Part shown: in pieces, positions 58,809-64,000 of the stretch
How the letters are laid out: each line of letters opens with the position of its first letter
Numbering within the stretch: position 1 is the first letter of the stretch
Source of the DNA: Paramecium pentaurelia
Lineage: Eukaryota; Ciliophora; Oligohymenophorea; Peniculida; Parameciidae
Assembly (NCBI GenBank): GCA_905183005.1
Contig: CAJJDO010000005.1
Span: 642,641 to 706,640, forward strand
Reading direction: 5' to 3'
DNA length: 64,000 nt
Position numbers and translations under genes: made by a program
The notes under the pieces: generated by a model
Seen by the model: only the letters and a program-made list of their open reading frames with translations
Told to the model about the DNA's origin: nothing
Databases searched by the model: none

Positions 58809-60836
58809 ATGTAAAAAGTTCAAAAAAATAATTACAGTAAAAAGATTTGCTCGCTTTTGTTCAATTTAGATCTCTTTGCATAAGAATTATAGCTGAGAAT
58901 TAATAAAAATGATAAATTCTTTACTCCACTTGGAATAATTATGTCGCTCATTTTAATCGCACTTTCTTTAATATTAGCAATTAACAATATTGTCGAAGTT
59001 GTTTAAAAAACAAATCCATCAGTTGTCTCTTCTGATCAATAAGATTAAGAAACTCCAGTATTTATTATTTAAATTTCTAAGAATTTTTTACTTATGCCAA
59101 ATAATTTTACTTTTGTAATAAGTGTCAATAAATTCACATTAGATAACCTTTATGGACTTGATACATTATTTAGTTTATAGTTTACTTAATGTTTTAGGAA
59201 GAGAGATCCAGAAACTAGAAAAATAACTTAAGGATGTTAAAATTATAGTATGAATACATGTGAAGATAGAAATTTTGAGGCTTAATTTTAAAAAACATAT
59301 TTTTAATAATTTAATAAAAGTAATATTTATTGCATAAATCATGATGAATGGATAGCAAATCCTTTTGTAATATATTTTAATTTATATTTTAATAGTCTAT
59401 TTAGGGATCTGGTGCATCTAATGAATTTAAATATTTGAAATTTAATTTACTTATTTGTTAAAATAAAAGTGAAAATAATACATGTTATTCAAAAGACTAC
59501 ATATAAGCAAATTTAACAGGTGGATTATTAGTTTATTATGTGCAAGATTAATTATTAGATTTAAAGAAACCATAATAATTCTTTGTTCCATCTATTCGTC
59601 AAGGTTCAGCTATATTTGCATAGAAAACCTAAAAGACAATAGTTGCCTACCATAAAACTATATATGTTCAAACAGATGTTGGTTTATTTATAGAAGATCT
59701 TTAAGAGAGAAATAGTTATTAAAGTTATTTAGAAAAAGAGTCATCAGATGCAGTTGATTCAAATAAATTAATAGAATATGTATATCAATTAGACCCTAGG
59801 TTTTAATTTATAATTATTTAGATAAACATTTTATAATAGATCATATCCTAAGATTTAAGATATAATAGGTACAATAGGAGGTCTTTGGCAAGCTTTGTAT
59901 TTTACAATTTCAATTCTTATTATGCCATTTGTTTAAGGATTTATGGAATTAAGTTTAATCAATAAATTTTTTAATTTCTCTTACAAAGCAAATGCTATTC
60001 TTGATGATTGTTCAATTTCTTAAAATAGAAGTCATATACTTAGTCCACCTTAATCTAAATCAACAATTAAGAAATCTTTTACTAGTTAAAAGTTATAAAT
60101 TGAAAAGATTTCTGATACTTCTTAAATTGCATAATTTTTAAGGGAAAGAAAAAATTTATTAAAATTAAATCTTTCCGATTTATGTGGATTCATGTTTGGT
60201 AGTTAAAAAAAACAAAGAAAACAATTTGAATATAGTTAAAGAAAAATTCAATAGAAATTGGACATAACAGTAATAAATTAGATATATATATATATATAGT
60301 TTATATTAAACAAATTATTTGAGATAGATAAATTAAAAATGGTGTTATTAAATGAAAACTAATTGAAATTGTTTAATTATTTTCCTAAGCCATGTGTTTC
60401 TGATGCTTTAATACTCAATTAAGATGATAAATTATTGTAGAATTAAGAAAAACAAATAGAGTTTTCATATCTTTTGAAAGAAGAACTAACACATGAAATG
60501 AAAGTTCAAGAAGCTTACAAGGCTTATAAGAAAATAAAGAAATTAAATAATTAAGAATAATTAGATTAAAGAATACTAATTCATTTAGATTAAGATTTAA
60601 GAAATTTATTTGATAGTTTAATTGAATCAGATTTATCTAATGATTCATGCAATTGTAATTATTTTTATGTTAATTTGAAGTAAATGATGTCTAAATTTTA
60701 AATGATTCAAAATATTAAAATATTATTACAACATATAAAACCCATGAGAAACCGCATAAAAAATAAAGTAATTGATAATTTTAATATGTATTATTATTAT
60801 AATGTTGTTGTAAAATAGATTATAATTACTCAATGA
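58809..60836 (+). CDS. Two-pass membrane protein with large extracytosolic loop, ciliate type
   Basis: 648 residues, introns 29, 22 and 30 nt. The N-terminus (LFNLDLFAQELQLRINKND) precedes a first membrane helix (PLGIIMSLILIALSLILA). A Cys-containing loop of about 330 residues follows (FTQCFRKRDPETRK, GCQNYSMNTCEDRNF, NLLICQNKSENNTCYSKDY). A second helix region (IGGLWQALYFTISILIMPFV) leads to a cytosolic Ser/Lys-rich tail with a coiled end (KKIKKLNNQEQLDQRI). This plan is that of a common ciliate membrane-protein family whose function I do not know. The third intron is an almost pure (TA)n run. Its stop overlaps that of the opposite gene. Confidence 0.65.
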
Positions 60837-61036
60837 TGTTTAATTTTGGATTCTTCACCCATCACTTATTCCACATAACTTTAAAAAGAATTAGTCTTTC
60901 TTCCTGAAGATCTACACAATAATATAATCCAAATAAACACAGCCAATGCATGTATTATTGTAATTATGTATATTAAGACCTTTAATTTTGGATTAATGCT
61001 TTCTGGTAAAAAATCAAGATCGCTGAGAAATTCCAT
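60830..61036 (-). CDS. Small single-pass membrane protein
   Basis: A 68-residue intron-free frame: an acidic start (MEFLSDLDFLPES), one hydrophobic helix (VLIYIITIIHALAVFIWIILL), and a polar tail (CRSSGRKTNSFQSYVEQ) ending in two histidines. The positive residues after the helix favour a cytosolic C-terminus. The stop codon overlaps the stop of the convergent plus-strand gene by a few bases. No family recognised. Confidence 0.5.
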
Positions 61037-61089
61037 TTATTAATTAATTAAATAACAATTATTGTCAAATTTAATTTCTTTTCTAATTA

Positions 61090-62349
61090 TCATTATTAAT
61101 CTAAGTTATTCTTCGTTGAACTATCTTTTATTGACTCTTACTCATTATTAATCTTTGAATTCATATTAATATCATTTTCTTCTTTTGATAAACTATTTTC
61201 GATTTAATCATTATTAATAACCTAATTTTATCCATCATCTATTTATTATTCCTCTGATTCCAATTATTTTTATAATTATTCAATTTCTTATTCAATGTTT
61301 TAGATTTATTCAGCACTTAATCCCATCTATACAACATTATTTTAATCAACTTTAGATTTATTATCATTTATTTTTGGTTAATACATATGAATCATACGCT
61401 TTAATGAATCCTATAGTTTTGTTTTTTTTATCTATTATGATTAATCCATTATTAAAGTAAACTTTTTTATTTATTTTATATCCACTATATTTTCTTAAAT
61501 TATATCTAATTATTTTAATTCTAAAATATGAAAATTGTATTCAGATCCTAATTATATAAATTTTGCATTAAAATGTAATTACTATCCTATTTCTAACATA
61601 TAAAATGTGTCAATTAAATATTCTTATGATTTCACACCTAATACAATATCTGGTATATCATCTGTTGATTCTGTTGGATCCATTTTTATATAAACCATAT
61701 AATTATATGGAAATTATATATCATAATTTAATTTAGTTTTGACATAAATTCTAAAATATTTAATTAATACATACCCATTCCATGAAACTATTTTATTTTT
61801 AAAGTGAGTTTCAAATTGATGTCTTGCTTTAAGTCCATTCTCAACAAATTAAAACTTCCCACAATATTATAAAAAATCTATCCATGATAAATTTGTATGT
61901 AAATCTATTTCAAATTCTTCTTTTTCTGCAGTATATTCAAAATAAAAGAATATAATAAATATTATTCCCAATAGAATCATAGCATATTTTCTAGAAACTA
62001 CTATGATACAATTGCCAAATCTAAATTGTAAAACTTAATCATTTATATTTGGTAATTAAAAATAATTCCTTTTTTCTAATTCTGAATTACAATAATAACA
62101 CCTTTTTATTATTATCTATATATATTGATATTAAATTATTACTTTTGTTGATTAAAATACTAAAGGGATAATAAAAATGCACCAAATTCCACAATATAAA
62201 AGACAAATCAAAGAAATTATGAATGATGCTGGAGATGGTACTTATTCTAAAATACTTTCTTTTGCAGAACCACAATTAGGACAAACTGGCAATTTTTAAT
62301 CAACAACACTTTCTTATTGTTCATCATTATCTGTTTTCGAGATTAACAT
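61090..62349 (-). CDS. LITAF-like zinc ribbon joined to a wolframin-type lumenal domain
   Basis: About 410 residues, with a 27-nt intron that is in phase. Residues 1-95 hold a split zinc ribbon: LPVCPNCGS, a hydrophobic middle (FIISLICLLYCGIWCIFII), then RCYYCNSEL, a LITAF-like plan. A membrane helix follows (AMILLGIIFIIFFYFEY). Next is a domain with LSWIDFLQYCGKF, VSWNGYVLIKYF, YIKMDPTESTDDIPDIVLG, IGQQLHFNAKFIQLGS and FHILELKQ. This resembles the C-terminal OB-like region of wolframin (WFS1), an ER membrane protein. The C-terminal third is acidic and Gln-rich. Domain identities are by eye; the combination is unusual. Confidence 0.6.
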
Positions 62350-62381
62350 ATTTGATAATAATTTAATTCATTTAATTTATT

Positions 62382-63098
62382 TCAATTTTACTAAAGGAGA
62401 TCCTAAATGTTAATGGTTGGAGAGAACTTAGGTTTAATTCTAATTTTTGATTGTAAAAGTAATTTTGTAATCTTTTTTTGTTATTCTACAACATCAATAT
62501 TATCCATAGATTAACTTTTCTTAAAAAAGTTTATTTAACATTTTCTTTTCTTAACCTTGTTTTATTCTTGATTTTAAACTATCTGAAAAAATTAAGTAAA
62601 TGAATTAATTTCACTAGTATCCTATTACTTATTATTTTATTTTTTTTCATTTTACAATTAATATAATGATTAACATTTCTCAAGATGAGGTTTTTAAACT
62701 ATTTAATTATTGACACTTAATTATTTTTTTAGCATTAAAACACTCTTTTATTTCTCAATAACTTTTATATTATCATATTATTTAATTAGATTTTCTGCTA
62801 TCTTTTTCACTTAACCACTATTCGATTCTTTTACTGAATCAATTTAATCTAATTATTAATTAATATCTATTGATTAACTTTTTATCAATCTTCTTTTCTT
62901 ATTTTAAGGAGTTTCATCATACTAAGTACGATTAGGACATACATTACTATTAGTCATTAAACTACTATTATTATTTTTGCATGATTATTCCATACTGTTA
63001 TTAGTAAATGTAGTTAGTTCTATGTTTTTTAAAAATTTCCATTAATGTCCAATATGGGGTAATTTAAGATAATTTGGAATATTATTATTAATTTTCAT
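62382..63098 (-). CDS. Unknown basic Gln/Asn-rich protein
   Basis: An intron-free frame of 238 residues, starting MKINNNIPNYLKLPHIGHQW. It is rich in Lys, Gln, Asn and Ser, with short basic blocks (NKKRRLIKSQS, KVKKRKCQ) that could act as nuclear signals, and ends KPKFSPTINIQDLLQQN. There is no recognised domain. It lies 32 bp upstream of the LITAF/wolframin-like gene on the same strand. Confidence 0.5.
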
Positions 63099-63259
63099 TT
63101 TTATATTTATTATTTCTTAAAATAAAAAATGCGCAATTAGATTTTAAGACTTAAAGATATTATAACAAATTTAAAATACTCTTTATTCAATATAAATAAG
63201 ACTTCTTTATAAATAATTTAACAATAAATTTAGCTATCTTATTTACATATAATATTGAT

Positions 63260-64000
63260 TCAATTTTACATAAAACTTGCATATAATTAACTATCATAAA
63301 ATCGAGTAAAGAATTATTTATAATTATTATAAATATATGAAAACGATCCATTGAATTTGGTTCTATTCATTTCTTTTTTAGTCCAATTCTATAAACATAT
63401 AATATTAATTACCTATGATGCATTTCTCCATGTAGTATATATAAATGGATTCAAATGAACCAAAGTTAATACTAGGCTCACAATATTTAAAATAATAAAG
63501 GTTAGCTCTTTCTTACAATCTGATACAAATACTATATAATTATTAGAATGACTTCTACATTTATAAATCAAAATAAGTAATAATAAGTATAACGCTATCC
63601 CTGTAAATGTTACTAGTCCTAACAAATATTTTATATTTCTTCTCCCTATACATGTTGCCATCAAAAAACAATGTGCTTCAAAATCATTTACACAATGATC
63701 ACAAAATTTACAATGATAACAACGATCAATTTTAATTGCTTTGCATTTTTCACATAATTTGCCATCAAAATATTTATCATCTGAAATTGTCTACATTTAA
63801 ACTCCAGGTTCTAAAATCTAAAAGTTTTTAAGTTTACCTGTCATATTGACCCTGAACATTGAGTAAATTGATAATATCTGAAATGTTACAATTACTTTAC
63901 TTAAATTTGGGATCTCGCAATATTTTTGGAGTAAAACAAAATCACAATATAAGTAAAGCAAAAGAGTCCCAGCAACTGTCCCCAAAAACAAAGGGTATTA
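63260..64000 (-). CDS. zDHHC-type palmitoyltransferase with altered DHHC motif (5' end outside window)
   Basis: A partial gene, open at the window edge. Two membrane segments (GTVAGTLLLYLYCDF; VIVTFQILSIYSMF) precede the cysteine-rich domain CEKCKAIKIDRCYHC, then KFCDHCVNDFEAHC, then ATCIGRRNIKYLLG. Two further membrane segments follow (TGIALYLLLLILIY; FIILNIVSLVLTLVHL), then TTWRNAS, where the family has the TTxE motif. The spacing is that of the DHHC-CRD, but D-H-H-C reads E-A-H-C and the following Pro-Trp is Phe-Leu. The acyl-accepting cysteine is kept. Such enzymes S-acylate proteins at Golgi and plasma membrane. A 24-nt phase-neutral intron may lie near 63390. Activity is uncertain. Confidence 0.8.

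Noticed and set aside
60266..60300. (TA)n microsatellite as a regulatory repeat
   Set aside because: It falls inside a predicted 30-nt intron between two coding exons of the membrane-protein gene; its short length and position fit an intron.
1..64000. CRISPR arrays, insertion sequences, operons, riboswitches, prophage
   Set aside because: Genome style is eukaryotic (introns, ciliate code, eukaryotic ribosomal and spliceosomal proteins), and no direct-repeat arrays or terminal repeats were found.

Overview
The window reads as macronuclear DNA of a ciliate, almost certainly Paramecium (P. aurelia group). It is very AT-rich. Long reading frames appear only when TAA and TAG are read as glutamine and TGA is the only stop. 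Coding regions are interrupted by very short GT...AG introns; about 95 were inferred, of 20-33 nt. Intergenic spaces are mostly 15-250 bp, and no telomere repeat, tRNA, rRNA, CRISPR array or insertion sequence was seen. For nearly every gene model, start, introns and stop were checked to give a coding length divisible by three.

Layout. 1-10 kb: a possible minus-strand 5' end, an alpha/beta hydrolase lacking its nucleophile serine, an Rrp46-type exosome subunit, a PKA catalytic subunit, the ATG4 autophagy protease, a tandem pair of secreted DsbA-like proteins, and two large Gln-rich cytoskeletal-type proteins. 10-17.6 kb: GAR1, a multi-pass transporter, a chromodomain protein, DENR, ribosomal protein eL43, an acyl-carrier-like protein, an Arg/Tyr/Asp-rich protein and an unknown 565-residue protein. 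17.6-32.2 kb: an F-BAR/TBC Rab-GAP, a LITAF-domain protein, the rRNA-processing factor RRP5, a heat-shock-factor type regulator, COQ6, FAM221, a p24 cargo receptor and a PH/Sec14 protein. 32.4-43 kb: a small HTH-like protein, several unknowns, a divergent CDPK, eS8 and a long AGC kinase. 43-54.6 kb: an ArfGAP-like gene with a broken zinc finger, a coiled-coil protein, an mL47-like protein, a TMEM69-like protein, DIM1/TXNL4A, transportin and a secreted modular protein ending in a beta/gamma-crystallin fold. 54.7-64 kb: an MSH2 lacking its N-terminal domain, a steroid/ketoacyl reductase with a decayed upstream copy, membrane proteins, a LITAF-like zinc ribbon joined to a wolframin-type domain, and a divergent DHHC acyltransferase cut by the window end.

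The genes do not form an operon or one pathway; this is an ordinary eukaryotic mix of housekeeping, RNA-processing, membrane-traffic and signalling genes packed on both strands. The most unusual items are the LITAF-like/wolframin-like fusion, a set of conserved proteins that have lost hallmark residues (hydrolase serine, ACP serine, eL43 zinc cysteines, DHHC histidine), MSH2 without domain I, the split ArfGAP-like zinc finger and the SDR relic.
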